Of a stretch of 64,000 nucleotides of DNA, positions 44,671 through 54,709 are shown piece after piece. The position numbers and the translations under genes were made by a program. The notes below the pieces were generated by a model. That model was given only the letters and a program-made list of their open reading frames with translations, did not search any database and was not told where the DNA came from. Each line of letters begins with the position of its first letter. Within the stretch, counting starts at the first letter, position 1. The DNA lies in NCBI GenBank assembly GCA_944380515.1, contig CALWHT010000041.1, forward strand, positions 1 through 64,000. The letters are read 5' to 3'. This stretch comes from an uncultured Roseburia sp. (GTDB lineage Bacteria > Bacillota > Clostridia > Lachnospirales > Lachnospiraceae).

Positions 44671-46842
44671 TTAATTCTCTTTCCATTTCAGTTCTATCGT
44701 ATCTCCTGATTTCAGCACTGCCGAATACGAAGCATTCTCGCCATTTAACGTCGTAATAATGGCCCTTCCGTTTGACGCGCTCAAATCAAATTCATAAAAG
44801 TTAAAAATATCCACGAAAATATACTGCGGCTTTCCGGTCAGCCGGACGGGCTGCCCGTTGATATAAACCAGCAGGGAACCGTCGTCCTCCGGTTCTTTTG
44901 CACCGGCCGCCGAAGCCGTTTCCTCCGGGTTTTGTTCTGCCTGCCCTAACGCTTCCTCCTCTGCGGGCGCAGCCGTCTCCTGCTCTTTCCCGATATCCTC
45001 CGGTGTTTCCTCCCGGTATTCCCCTACCTCGGGAGTCTCCATTGCCTCGCCCTCGGCAGGCACAAAAGCAGCGGAACCGTAAGAATGTACCGTCCACTCA
45101 ATGGTAAAATTCTCATAAATGAGCGTATCAAACGTAGCCCTGCGGTTATTGACCAAAATCACATGCTCCTGATTCACATCCACATCCATAAATTCCGCAA
45201 GCTGTCCAACCGTATAAAAGCTTCTCGTCTCAATCTCATCGCCCTCCTGTATCTCATAGGACGGCAGCCTGAGACTTCCGTTGACCTCCAGGAACTTCGG
45301 ACAGCGGACAATGCTTCCGTTGACCACGAACGCTACCGAGTCTGAAGTGTACTCCTCCAACTGCTCAAGCGTACACTCCGCAGCCCGCCCCGCCGTGGAC
45401 GGCTCCACAATAATCTCGCAGTTCGGTTCCAGCGGCGTATTGATGCTCACAATCCTTCCGTTCATATATACGGTCGCGGACTCTCCTGCCTCACCCCGCA
45501 CAATCCTTCTGGCCCCGTTTACCACAAAAGCAAGCTCCCTTCCCCGCTTCGGGAATAAATCCTCATTGGGAAAGCCTGCCTCGATCGCCGCGTCGGCTAT
45601 GGTGAGATTATCATTATCGTACAGCTTTAAGCGCTGGCCGTTAAAACGCACCATAATAAAACCGTTCCGCTGCTCATAATAATTCAGGCAGATGCCGATC
45701 GGCGTCACCAGAAGAGGATCCTTTTCAATTCCCTCCTGCTCGAAGATAACCTCCTGCAGCACCTCCTCGCCGCGCAGTGCGACACGTTCCTCGGGCAAAT
45801 CAAGCTTTTCCGCAAGCATCTTTGTATAGCCGTGAATCTTTCCTCCGCCTCCGACGATGAAAGCCGCGCTGACGCTGGAATCTCCGTTCAGTTCCCTGAT
45901 TTTTGCGGCAACCTCCGTCGTCATCTTATCGACCACCGGCTCTGTCAGTTCCCAGATTTCCTCCGCCGGAACCGTATGCTCAATCAGCATAATATCCTTG
46001 TAGGTAATCTCATCCTCCGTCGTGCTGTGCAGCTTAATATATTCCGCCGTTTTAAAATCGACCAGATACCGCTGCACAATCAGCTCCGTCAATTCATCCC
46101 CTGCCAGCGGAATCATACCGTAGGCGATAATGCTGCCGTCTCTTGTAATGGAAATATCGGACGTTCCGGCCCCGATATCTACCAGCGCGATATTCAAAAG
46201 CCGAAAATTCTCCGGAATCGCGACGTTAATCGCCGCAATCGGCTCTAACGTCAGATTGGCAACGGTCAGCCCGGCCTGCCCGACCGCCGCGTAAAGCCCG
46301 TCCACAACGTCCTCCGGAAGGAAGGTTACGATAATATCCTCGCTGATCCGCTCCGCCTTGTGAGACTCGATATTGGAAAAGGGCTCGTCATTCAGAAAAT
46401 ATTTGACCACGGAATAGCCGACACAATAAAACTTATAAGTGGTATCGTTCATCTCCTGAAGGATATTCTGCGCCTTCTCGATGCCGAGCAGATCCAACGT
46501 GTGTATATCCTCCCCGCTCACCACGGTCTCCTCCGGAAACACATACTCTACATTGCAGGTAACCGTCTTTAACACACGTCCCGCGGCAGCGATACAGACC
46601 TCATTTAACGGCTGCCCAATCTGCCGCTCGAGCTGTTCCTTCATTTTCCTTATGGTTTCCGCCACACGGCCGATATCATGAATCTGCCCGTCAAGCATCG
46701 CCCTCGTCTCATGCTCCATGATATACTGTGCCACCACGATAAACGCGTCCTCCGTGCGGTAACCCACGGTACCGACCACGTTTCTCGTTCCGATGTCAAG
46801 TCCAAATACCAACGGTTGTTCGTATACTTTCGCGTCACTCAT
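44671..46842 (-). CDS. FtsA-like actin-fold cell-division/morphogenesis protein with C-terminal extension
   Basis: The 723-residue protein has an actin/Hsp70 ATPase core (GLDIGTRNVVGTV; DIGAGTSDISI; IVGGGGKIHG) with the FtsA SHS2-like insertion in the first 380 residues. About 330 extra residues follow: two beta-rich, ubiquitin-like segments (about 400-600), an acidic Glu/Ala linker and a last small beta domain (residues about 650-723). No FtsZ-type membrane amphipathic helix ends the protein. It is longer than FtsA (about 420). A scaffold joining division or shape proteins is inference. Confidence 0.75.
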   Translation of the reverse strand: MSDAKVYEQPLVFGLDIGTRNVVGTVGYRTEDAFIVVAQYIMEHETRAMLDGQIHDIGRVAETIRKMKEQLERQIGQPLNEVCIAAAGRVLKTVTCNVEYVFPEETVVSGEDIHTLDLLGIEKAQNILQEMNDTTYKFYCVGYSVVKYFLNDEPFSNIESHKAERISEDIIVTFLPEDVVDGLYAAVGQAGLTVANLTLEPIAAINVAIPENFRLLNIALVDIGAGTSDISITRDGSIIAYGMIPLAGDELTELIVQRYLVDFKTAEYIKLHSTTEDEITYKDIMLIEHTVPAEEIWELTEPVVDKMTTEVAAKIRELNGDSSVSAAFIVGGGGKIHGYTKMLAEKLDLPEERVALRGEEVLQEVIFEQEGIEKDPLLVTPIGICLNYYEQRNGFIMVRFNGQRLKLYDNDNLTIADAAIEAGFPNEDLFPKRGRELAFVVNGARRIVRGEAGESATVYMNGRIVSINTPLEPNCEIIVEPSTAGRAAECTLEQLEEYTSDSVAFVVNGSIVRCPKFLEVNGSLRLPSYEIQEGDEIETRSFYTVGQLAEFMDVDVNQEHVILVNNRRATFDTLIYENFTIEWTVHSYGSAAFVPAEGEAMETPEVGEYREETPEDIGKEQETAAPAEEEALGQAEQNPEETASAAGAKEPEDDGSLLVYINGQPVRLTGKPQYIFVDIFNFYEFDLSASNGRAIITTLNGENASYSAVLKSGDTIELKWKEN

Positions 46843-46854
46843 TTACAGCGTCTC

Positions 46855-47460
46855 CTACTCACTTTCCATGTTCTTTAGCTCCCGCTCCAGCTGGGAAAAG
46901 GTTTCCTCCGCCGTTCCGTTATTATCTATCACGACCCGGCAGTGCCTGCGGTAATCCTCCTCCCCAAGCTGGCTGGCAAAAATCTGATGTACCTTCTCCC
47001 TGGAATAACCCCTGGAAGCCATCAGACGCCTCTCTCTGATTTCCTCTCTCGTATAAATATACCAGATTTCATCGCAAATTTCATCATAATGTTCTTCAAT
47101 CAGCAAAGCCGCCTCCAAAAACAGCACCTTAAGGCTTCCCTTCTGCCGTTCTTCCCTTACGGCATCGACAACATATTCCCGCACCGCCGGATGCACGATT
47201 CCATTCAGCCTTATGCGCTTTTCCCCGTCGGAAAAGATAACCGCCGCCAGCTTCCCCCGGTCGAGCCTCCCGTCCTCACAAAAAACATCCTCTCCGGCAA
47301 ATTGTTTTTTGATTTCCTCATAGCAGGAAGTGCCCGGATTCATCAAATCATGCGCAATTTCGTCCGCAAGCATGACGCGCACGCCGTCTCTTTCCTTAAG
47401 ATACGCAAGCACCGCGGATTTGCCGGCGCCCACGCCGCCCGTGATTCCAATAAACTTCAT
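46855..47460 (-). CDS. coaE: Dephospho-CoA kinase
   Basis: The 201-residue P-loop kinase begins MKFIGITGGVGAGKS, has the CoA-binding DEIAHDL and the lid region (EIRERRLMASRGYS). It catalyses the last step of coenzyme A synthesis. It lies 18 nt downstream of polA, a common arrangement in Firmicutes. Confidence 0.95.
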   Translation of the reverse strand: MKFIGITGGVGAGKSAVLAYLKERDGVRVMLADEIAHDLMNPGTSCYEEIKKQFAGEDVFCEDGRLDRGKLAAVIFSDGEKRIRLNGIVHPAVREYVVDAVREERQKGSLKVLFLEAALLIEEHYDEICDEIWYIYTREEIRERRLMASRGYSREKVHQIFASQLGEEDYRRHCRVVIDNNGTAEETFSQLERELKNMESE

Positions 47461-47478
47461 TTGTTTTCCCCGTTTCCA

Positions 47479-50223
47479 CTATTTCGCTTCATACCAGTCA
47501 TGACCCGAACTGGCGGAAATTTCCAGAGCCACGTCAAGCTTCGCCGCCCCGTGCATCTCCTCTTCCACAATCTTTTGTACCCGCTCCAGCTCATCCTCCG
47601 CCGTCTCCACGAGAAGCTCGTCATGCACGGTCAGAATCAGCCGGGAGCGCAGTCCCTCATCCAGCAGACGGTCATGCACACGAATCATCGCAATCTTGAT
47701 AATGTCGGCCGCCGTCCCCTGAATCGGAGAATTCATCGCGACGCGCTCTCCAAAGGAGCGCTGCATAAAGTTGCTGCTGGAAAGCTCCGGCACCGGACGC
47801 CGTCTTCCGAACATCGTCGTCACATAGCCCTTCTCCTTTGCCTCCTCCACAAGCCCGTCCAGAAACGTTTTGATTTTCGGATAGGTCTCAAAATAGCGCT
47901 CAATATATTCCGCCGCCTCTTTTTTGCTGATACTCAAATCCTGACTGAGTCCAAAGGAGCTGATGCCATAGACAATCCCGAAATTGACGGCCTTTGCGTT
48001 GCGCCGCTGCAAATCCGTGACCTCGTCAAACGGGATATGGAATACCTGGGAGGCGGTAATCCGATGAATATCCTGTGCCTCGCGGTACGCTTCAATCAGC
48101 TTTTCATCCCCCGACATGTGGGCGAGCACCCTAAGCTCAATCTGGGAATAATCCGCGTCGAGGAAAACAAAGCCCTCCTTCGGCACGAACGCCTTGCGGA
48201 TTAACCGTCCGAGCTCGATGCGCATCGGAATGTTCTGCAAATTCGGCTCCGTGCTGCTCAACCTGCCGGTTGCCGTAATCGTCTGGTTAAAGCTGGTATG
48301 GATTCTCCCGTCCTTTGCAATATAATTCACCAGACCGTCCGCGTAGGTCGACTTTAGCTTGGCAAGCTGTCGGTACTCCAGGATATCCGCCACCAGCGGA
48401 TATTCGGGGGCAAGGCGTTCCAGCACCTCCGCCGCCGTCGAATATCCGGTCTTTGTCTTTTTTCCGTAGGGCATTTTTAATTTTTCAAACAAAATCACAC
48501 CGAGCTGCTTTGGGGAATTAATATTAAACTCCTCGCCCGCCTGCTCATAAATCTGCTGCTCGAGCTCCGAAATCCGCACCGCAAGCTTATCCCCATACTC
48601 CGTCAGGGCCTCCCGGCAGGCGATAATCCCCTCTTTTTCCATATCCGCAAGCGTAAACACCAGCGGCATCTCAATTTCCGTAAAAAGCCGCTCCATCTCC
48701 TCCTCCCGCAGCTTTTCCGACAGCGGACGCTTCGACGCGCACGCCACATACGCCATGTAGCAGACACACTTTAAAAAGTTCTCCGGCTGCTCCTGCACTG
48801 CTGCGTCGAAGGTCCGCTTTCCGAGCAAATCCGCCCGCGACGGAATCATCTGCCCGAGATAATCCTTTGCGATGTCCTCATACGGATATTGATTTTTCAG
48901 AGGGTTCAAAAGATATGCCGCGATGACGCCGTCAAACAGGTTGAAAAGCCCGACGGAACCGTTGCTCTTTTTCTCCAGCAGGCCAAGCGCCGCAAGCTGC
49001 GGCTTTAAGTCCAATGTGGAAAAGGAAGCCGCACCGCAATTTACAAACCCCGTAAGCAATTCCTCCGCCGTCAGCTCCTTTCCTGCACTGAGAAAGCAGG
49101 TATCCGCCTCCCCCGTGGAGACCGCGATTCCCATGCAGCCCTCCCGCGCGGCTGCCTGCGCCGAAGCTTCCTCCGTTCCAAACAGGCATAACTGGCCGTC
49201 TGCTTCCTGGCGTCCGCTGTCCGTTTCCTCATACGGCACGACAAAAAAGCCGCATTCCTTTCCCTTCAGTCCCGCGAAAAATGCAGCCGCCGCCTTTTTG
49301 TCCGTAATTAGCCGGAAGTGCTCTTCCGCCTGATTTTTCGGAGCCTCCACCTGAAACCGGCTTAAAATATTTTTTAATTCCAGCTTTTTGCACAGCAGAT
49401 AGGCTTCCTCTGTATACAGGCTCGCAATCCCGTTCAGTTTTGCGTCCTCTAACCGATAATCAATTTTTGCGTGGGTATCAATCGTTGCGAGCGTCTTGCT
49501 CATCTGAGCCATGTCATAATGCTCCTTAAGGTTTTTGCTCGCGCGGGGCGGCCGTATCTCATCCACATGCGCATAGGCATTTTCGATACTGCCGTATTGG
49601 ACGATAATTGCCGTCGCTGTCTTCTCACCGATGCCCGGCACGCCCGGAATATTGTCAGAGGCGTCACCCATAAGCGCCTTCACGTCGATAAACTGTGTAG
49701 GCGTCACCTGGTATTTTTCTTCTACCTCCTTTGCGTTGTAATCCTCAATCTCCGTCCCTGTCTGCTTTGTTTTGGGAATGCGGATTTTGATGTGCCCGGT
49801 GGCAAGCTGAAGCAAATCCCGGTCTCCGGATACCACGGAAACCGTAAGCCCCGCCGCCTCGCTCTGTTTTGCGATGGTTCCGAGCAAATCGTCCGCCTCG
49901 TAGCCGCCCTTTTCTATCACGGTGACCCCCATCGCCCTTAACATTTCTTTCATAACGGGAACCTGCTGGCGCAGCTCATCGGCCATCGGCTTTCTGGTTC
50001 CCTTGTAATCTGCGAACATCTTATGGCGGAAAGTCGGCTCTGACACGTCAAACGCGACCGTCAGGTAATCGGGCTGCTCCTCCTCCAAAATCTTGAACAT
50101 AATATTTAAAAATCCATAGACTGCATTGGTGTGAAACCCTTCGGAATTGGTCAAATCCCGTATTCCGAAAAATGCCCGGTTCAAAATACTGTGTCCGTCT
50201 ATCAATACCAGCTTTTCGCTCAT
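47479..50223 (-). CDS. polA: DNA polymerase I
   Basis: The 914-residue enzyme has an N-terminal 5'-3' flap nuclease (residues 1-290), a middle 3'-5' exonuclease-like domain without the DxE catalytic pattern I would expect, and a family A polymerase (DADYSQIELRVLAHMSG, RRNAKAVNFGIVYGIS, VHDELLVE). It fills gaps in repair and replaces RNA primers. Loss of proofreading is common in Firmicutes Pol I. Downstream neighbour is coaE. Confidence 0.96.
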   Translation of the reverse strand: MSEKLVLIDGHSILNRAFFGIRDLTNSEGFHTNAVYGFLNIMFKILEEEQPDYLTVAFDVSEPTFRHKMFADYKGTRKPMADELRQQVPVMKEMLRAMGVTVIEKGGYEADDLLGTIAKQSEAAGLTVSVVSGDRDLLQLATGHIKIRIPKTKQTGTEIEDYNAKEVEEKYQVTPTQFIDVKALMGDASDNIPGVPGIGEKTATAIIVQYGSIENAYAHVDEIRPPRASKNLKEHYDMAQMSKTLATIDTHAKIDYRLEDAKLNGIASLYTEEAYLLCKKLELKNILSRFQVEAPKNQAEEHFRLITDKKAAAAFFAGLKGKECGFFVVPYEETDSGRQEADGQLCLFGTEEASAQAAAREGCMGIAVSTGEADTCFLSAGKELTAEELLTGFVNCGAASFSTLDLKPQLAALGLLEKKSNGSVGLFNLFDGVIAAYLLNPLKNQYPYEDIAKDYLGQMIPSRADLLGKRTFDAAVQEQPENFLKCVCYMAYVACASKRPLSEKLREEEMERLFTEIEMPLVFTLADMEKEGIIACREALTEYGDKLAVRISELEQQIYEQAGEEFNINSPKQLGVILFEKLKMPYGKKTKTGYSTAAEVLERLAPEYPLVADILEYRQLAKLKSTYADGLVNYIAKDGRIHTSFNQTITATGRLSSTEPNLQNIPMRIELGRLIRKAFVPKEGFVFLDADYSQIELRVLAHMSGDEKLIEAYREAQDIHRITASQVFHIPFDEVTDLQRRNAKAVNFGIVYGISSFGLSQDLSISKKEAAEYIERYFETYPKIKTFLDGLVEEAKEKGYVTTMFGRRRPVPELSSSNFMQRSFGERVAMNSPIQGTAADIIKIAMIRVHDRLLDEGLRSRLILTVHDELLVETAEDELERVQKIVEEEMHGAAKLDVALEISASSGHDWYEAK

Positions 50224-50326
50224 TTCCTACCTCATGCCCGCACTGTATTTTGCATTTTCCGGTGCTGCGCGGGCACAGCGCCGTGACCGGGGCCGCGTTT
50301 TACTGCTCCCCGGTCTTTCTTTGCGT

Positions 50327-52117
50327 TTAGATTTCTCTCGTGTAAACCTTAAGCCACTCGTTTTCCTCCGCCGTCATATACGGGGAAAGCGTCTCATATA
50401 CCATTTTATGGTAATCGTTCAGCATTTTTTTCTCGCGTCCGCTCATCAGTGCGGGCTCAATGGCATCCAGATCGATCGGCGCGTACGTGATGTTTTCAAA
50501 CTCCATAAACTGTCCGTATTCATTCTTCTCCGCTTTGCGGCAGACCAACTCGTTTTCGGTACGGATGCCGTATTTTCCTTCCAGATATACGCCAGGCTCG
50601 TCGGTCGTAATCATGCCTTCCTCAAGCACGCCGTTGTCATGGCGCTCCTGCACGACTCTCCAGCGAAAGCCGTTGGGGCCCTCGTGCACGTTTAATACAT
50701 AGCCCACACCGTGCCCGGTCCCGCACTTATAGTCAAGTCCCAGCTCCCAGAGCGGTCCTCTCGCCAGAATATCGAGATTCAGTCCCGTACAGCCATATAA
50801 AAACTTCGCATGGGCAAGATTCAGATTGGAACGGCACACCGTCGTAAAATGGAGCTTCATCTCATCAGTCACCGGTCCGAGCGCCATCGTTCTTGTAATA
50901 TCCGTGGTTCCCTCGAGATAATGTCCCCCGGAATCCACAAGCAAAAAGCCCTCCGGCTTTAGCTCCGTGTCGGTTTCCGGCGTCGCCGCGTAATGCATCA
51001 TCGCCGCGTTCGGCCCGTAAGCGCAGATGGTGTCAAAGCTCAGCTCGATAAAATGCTCCTGCTCTCTCCTTTTTTCTTCCAGATAATCGGAAGCCGAAAT
51101 CTCGGTCATCGGAATTTTCCCGATATTCGTCTTCAGCCAGTACATAAACTTTGTAAACGCGACGCCGTCCTTAACGTGCGCTTTTCTGGTGTTGTCCACC
51201 TCTATCGGATTCTTGACCGCCTTCATCCACTCGGTCGGATTCGGCCTGTCAATTACCTTTATTTCCGGTCTTAAACTGCTCACAATGCGGTAATTGACCG
51301 TGTTCTTATCCAGCAGCACCGCCGCGTCCGCCGGAAGCCCTGCCACGTGTTCATATATCCCCTGATAGGGCTTTGTCGTAATATCGTTTTCATCAAGGTA
51401 CGCGCGGATTTTTCCGTCCACGACTTCCTCCTGCAAAAACCAGATGCACTCCCGCTCCGTTAATACCAGGTAAGACAGCACAACCGGGACATAATCGATA
51501 TCACCGCCGCGGATATTTAAAAGCCACGCTATATCATACAGAGAGGTCAGAATATGCACATTCGCCCCCTCTTTTTTCATAGCTTCCCTCACGTCGGCAA
51601 TTTTATCCGCCGTCGATTTGCCGGAATAGATTTCCTCCAGTAAAAACAGCGGTTCTTTCGGAAGCGCCGGACGATCCTCCCAAATCAGATCAATTAAATC
51701 CTCGTCCACATGAAGGGAGGCATGTTTTTCGGACGCGAGACGATTCAGCCTGCCGCCCCAGGCGCCGTTTACCACGCGCCCGTCAAAGCCGAGGCAGCCG
51801 CCCTCCGGCAGTTTTTCCGCGATAAATTCATCCACCTTCGGTACGCCTTCCTCTCCCATGCGGTAGAGCGTCACGGTGCTTCCCGCAAGCTGCTTTTCCG
51901 CCTGCACGAAATAACGCCCGTCCGTCCAAAGCCCGGCCTCCGTAAGCGTAATCACCGCGGTTCCAGCAGACCCGGTAAAGCCTGTGATAAACCTTCTTGT
52001 CTTAAAATGTTCCCCGACATATTCCGATTCGTGAAAATCCGACGTCGGTACCACATAAATATCAATCTTTCTTTTCTGCATCTGGCGGCGCAATGCCTCC
52101 AACCGTTCCTGTATCAT
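50327..52117 (-). CDS. Aminopeptidase P family (M24B) protein
   Basis: The 596-residue protein has two creatinase-like N-terminal domains and a C-terminal pita-bread metallopeptidase with metal ligands in LLVDSGGHYLEGTTDITRT (two Asp), GTGHGVGYVLNVHEG (His) and ITTDEPGVYLEG/RTENEL (two Glu). It removes an N-terminal residue before proline. The long two-domain N-terminus is like eukaryotic XPNPEP1-type proteins. The start at 52117 follows AGAGGAAAAG. Confidence 0.92.
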   Translation of the reverse strand: MIQERLEALRRQMQKRKIDIYVVPTSDFHESEYVGEHFKTRRFITGFTGSAGTAVITLTEAGLWTDGRYFVQAEKQLAGSTVTLYRMGEEGVPKVDEFIAEKLPEGGCLGFDGRVVNGAWGGRLNRLASEKHASLHVDEDLIDLIWEDRPALPKEPLFLLEEIYSGKSTADKIADVREAMKKEGANVHILTSLYDIAWLLNIRGGDIDYVPVVLSYLVLTERECIWFLQEEVVDGKIRAYLDENDITTKPYQGIYEHVAGLPADAAVLLDKNTVNYRIVSSLRPEIKVIDRPNPTEWMKAVKNPIEVDNTRKAHVKDGVAFTKFMYWLKTNIGKIPMTEISASDYLEEKRREQEHFIELSFDTICAYGPNAAMMHYAATPETDTELKPEGFLLVDSGGHYLEGTTDITRTMALGPVTDEMKLHFTTVCRSNLNLAHAKFLYGCTGLNLDILARGPLWELGLDYKCGTGHGVGYVLNVHEGPNGFRWRVVQERHDNGVLEEGMITTDEPGVYLEGKYGIRTENELVCRKAEKNEYGQFMEFENITYAPIDLDAIEPALMSGREKKMLNDYHKMVYETLSPYMTAEENEWLKVYTREI

Positions 52118-52180
52118 GTCGCTTTTCCTCTTTTTCCTGTCTCTTTTTTCCCATTTCATATTTGAAAGCCGCACACGGCC

Positions 52181-52645
52181 TTAAGCATCCGCGAACTCGA
52201 AAAACTTCGTATCCAGCTCCGGATACGAGCGTTTGAGTGAAATCGGCCTGCCGGAACGGTTCAAAAAGCAGTGGGAGCTTTTTGCGGTCGTTCGCAGTTC
52301 GCCCGTCTCCTTATCCGTCATACGGTATTCCACTTCCATCTTGATACCGTTATATTTGATAATTTTTGTCTCGATCACAACTACATCGTCAAAATGTACC
52401 ATGCTGTGATATTCGCAGGACACCGAGAGCACGGGGCTGATAATCTCCATCGCTTCCATCTGCTTATAGCTCAAGCCGATTTGCTCCATCAAATCCATCC
52501 GGGCTTCTTCCATCCATTTAATGTAATTCGAATGATGGATGATTCCCATCTGGTCCGTCTCGTAGTACTTTGCATGGTGCTCATACGGGCGGATTTTGAT
52601 TTCACCGGCATTTTCTCTGTAAATGTCAATCTCTTTGCCTGTCAT
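52181..52645 (-). CDS. Hot-dog-fold acyl-CoA thioesterase
   Basis: The 154-residue protein has the 4-hydroxybenzoyl-CoA-thioesterase pattern YYETDQMGIIHHSNYIKWME with its catalytic Asp. It hydrolyses acyl-CoA esters in the cytosol; the true substrate is not known. The ATG at 52645 follows AAAGGTAG. It lies downstream of the 35-aa gene on the same strand. Confidence 0.88.
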   Translation of the reverse strand: MTGKEIDIYRENAGEIKIRPYEHHAKYYETDQMGIIHHSNYIKWMEEARMDLMEQIGLSYKQMEAMEIISPVLSVSCEYHSMVHFDDVVVIETKIIKYNGIKMEVEYRMTDKETGELRTTAKSSHCFLNRSGRPISLKRSYPELDTKFFEFADA

Positions 52646-52706
52646 AAAAATCACTACCTTTCTCAAACTCCTCCAAACTATAGTATCGCACATGCCGACT
52701 TCAATT

Positions 52707-52814
52707 TCAATGGGACTCTTGAAAATATTCGCGATAATCCGCCTCGTCCGCAAATAGCATATAGCTCCCGTTCACATAGCCCATATAACCTGCTTCCACT
52801 ACATATCCTTTCAT
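52707..52814 (-). CDS. Micro-protein, 35 aa, tyrosine-rich
   Basis: A 35-codon frame from the ATG at 52814, preceded by a perfect AAAGGAGTG ribosome binding site 8 nt upstream, encodes MKGYVVEAGYMGYVNGSYML then FADEADYREYFQESH. The repeated GY-x-GYV pattern and acidic tail look like a real small protein, and I recall similar short products in Lachnospiraceae, but cannot confirm a family. It lies between a chemoreceptor gene and a thioesterase gene. Confidence 0.65.
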   Translation of the reverse strand: MKGYVVEAGYMGYVNGSYMLFADEADYREYFQESH

Positions 52815-52898
52815 AAAAAATACACTCCTTTACCGTTTTCTGATATAAGGAGTGTAACAGTTTAGGTGTCCGTTAAACGGGACATTGTTTCACTGATT

Positions 52899-54581
52899 TT
52901 ATTTAATTTGAAATTCGCTCATCTTTTCGGACATTTCCTCCACGCACATTTTCAGACTGTTCGCATGTCCCTCCATGTGATCGGCAAGCCTGGAATCATT
53001 CTGAACCACCTTTGCCATATCGTCAATCCCCTCCTGAAAGGTCTTCATTTCCTCAAGCTGCCCGGCCGCATAGCCCGACGCCGTCTCCACCATACTGCGG
53101 ATCCGGCGCATTCGCTCCGTAATCATAAGAACCTGTTCTCCGGTACTCATAACCTCCTGCATACCCTTCTTCACCGCTTCCGAGCAATTGACAATATATT
53201 CCTTCGCGTTTGCGCTCACACGCTCCGTCTGCCCGGAAAGCTTGCGGATCTGTTCCGCGACCACGGCAAAGCTTTTGCCCTGCTCCCCAGCCTTTGCCGC
53301 CTCAATGGACGCATTTAAGGACAGCAGTCCGATTTCCTCGGAAATGTCCTGCATCCCATTCATCAGTGTCTCCAGATACCGCGTGGAAGCAACGACATGC
53401 TCCATGACCTGCTGCAGGTCTTTCGTCCGCTCACAGCAATTCTCCGCCCAGTCCGTAACCTCCTTTTCGGCCCTGTCTACCTCCTGCATTTTCTCCAGCG
53501 TTCCGCCGACATGTCCTACCACCGTCCCGAGCGCTTCCGTCATCCGCTCCACGGTCTTTGCATTTTCCCCGGTATTCTCCGCAAGCACCGCGGCAAGCTT
53601 CTCCACCTGGACTCCCGCACCCCGGACCACCTCCACGTCTCTTGAAATTTCTCCGATTGTACTTTTCAGTTCCTCCATAATGCCGTTCATGGCATCCGAT
53701 ATCTGGACAAAATCACCGGCGTACACGTAATCGTTTCGTATATTGTACTGCTTGCACGCCAGGGCTTTGAGCGTTTTTTCCACATTTCCGATATATCCGC
53801 TTAAAATCCCGGTCGTCCTTCGTATCGCATCCATAAGGACTCCCATCTCATTTCCGGAATGATAGCTGCTCTCATACTTTAAATTTCCTTTTTCCAGCTC
53901 CTGCATCGCGGTAATAATTTCCCGGATCGGGATCTTTAACATCTGTTCCAGCTTTGTATTCTGCCGTTTTGCATCAAGCAGCTCCAGCCAAATGATGACA
54001 ACCAAAAGAACGGCAACCGACGCCATCATCAGCGCCGCCACGCGCTGGTTCTGCGCGCTGCTCTCCTGTGCCGCCTTCTGTGACAGCTCGGTACAAATCT
54101 CCGCAATCTCCTGCATTTTCGGCGCATAATCCTGCTCTAAAATCTGCAGCGCCGCCTCCCCGTCATCCTGCGCGCTGGCATTGATAATCATGCGCTGCCG
54201 CTCCTGGAACGCGCTCTGCAAAAGCTCCTGAATCCTTCCCAGGCGCTCCGATTCTTCCGGCATGAGGCCCCGCAGCAGCTTTACCTGCTCCTGAATTTCC
54301 ATATCATAGCCATCCCCCTGCGCACTGTATTTTTCCCTGCTTTCCTCATTCTGCGCAAGACAGAGCTGCATCACGCAAAGCTGGCTATTCCGATTCGACA
54401 GCTCCAGCCCGTAAACAGCCTCTCTCACCTGTGTATTTTGGGCTTGTATCCCATTGAGCGTCCACAGAAAATATCCGATGATCAATACAAACAAAAAAGA
54501 CATTGCCATAAAATTACGCTGGTTTTTCCGCAATGTCTTTTTGACGATATAAAGAATAGAATCATTCTCTTTCTTTTTCAT
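52899..54581 (-). CDS. Membrane methyl-accepting chemotaxis protein
   Basis: The 560-residue receptor has one N-terminal membrane helix (about 23-42), an extracellular four-helix-bundle sensor (about 45-185), a second membrane helix (about 187-205), a HAMP-like region and a signalling domain with [20 protein letters not shown] at the tip. AAAGGAG precedes the ATG. The sensor is all-helical with many Gln/Glu residues; the ligand is unknown. Confidence 0.92.
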   Translation of the reverse strand: MKKKENDSILYIVKKTLRKNQRNFMAMSFLFVLIIGYFLWTLNGIQAQNTQVREAVYGLELSNRNSQLCVMQLCLAQNEESREKYSAQGDGYDMEIQEQVKLLRGLMPEESERLGRIQELLQSAFQERQRMIINASAQDDGEAALQILEQDYAPKMQEIAEICTELSQKAAQESSAQNQRVAALMMASVAVLLVVIIWLELLDAKRQNTKLEQMLKIPIREIITAMQELEKGNLKYESSYHSGNEMGVLMDAIRRTTGILSGYIGNVEKTLKALACKQYNIRNDYVYAGDFVQISDAMNGIMEELKSTIGEISRDVEVVRGAGVQVEKLAAVLAENTGENAKTVERMTEALGTVVGHVGGTLEKMQEVDRAEKEVTDWAENCCERTKDLQQVMEHVVASTRYLETLMNGMQDISEEIGLLSLNASIEAAKAGEQGKSFAVVAEQIRKLSGQTERVSANAKEYIVNCSEAVKKGMQEVMSTGEQVLMITERMRRIRSMVETASGYAAGQLEEMKTFQEGIDDMAKVVQNDSRLADHMEGHANSLKMCVEEMSEKMSEFQIK

Positions 54582-54709
54582 GGGTTTCTCCTTTGACGGT
54601 TATTCCCCTATAATTTAGAACCTATTTCCTATTCCCTCTATCATTTTATGTAATTTTTTTGTAAAATCCCTGTATATTCCACCTGGACTTTTGGAACGCT
54701 CAAAATGTT

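Noticed and set aside
46942-48204. 420-codon plus-strand frame opposite coaE and polA
   Set aside because: Antisense shadow of two unmistakable genes.
50285-50320. GACCGGGG/CCCCGGTC hairpin as terminator of the aminopeptidase or polA
   Set aside because: Its T tract is on the plus strand, while both neighbours are on the minus strand.
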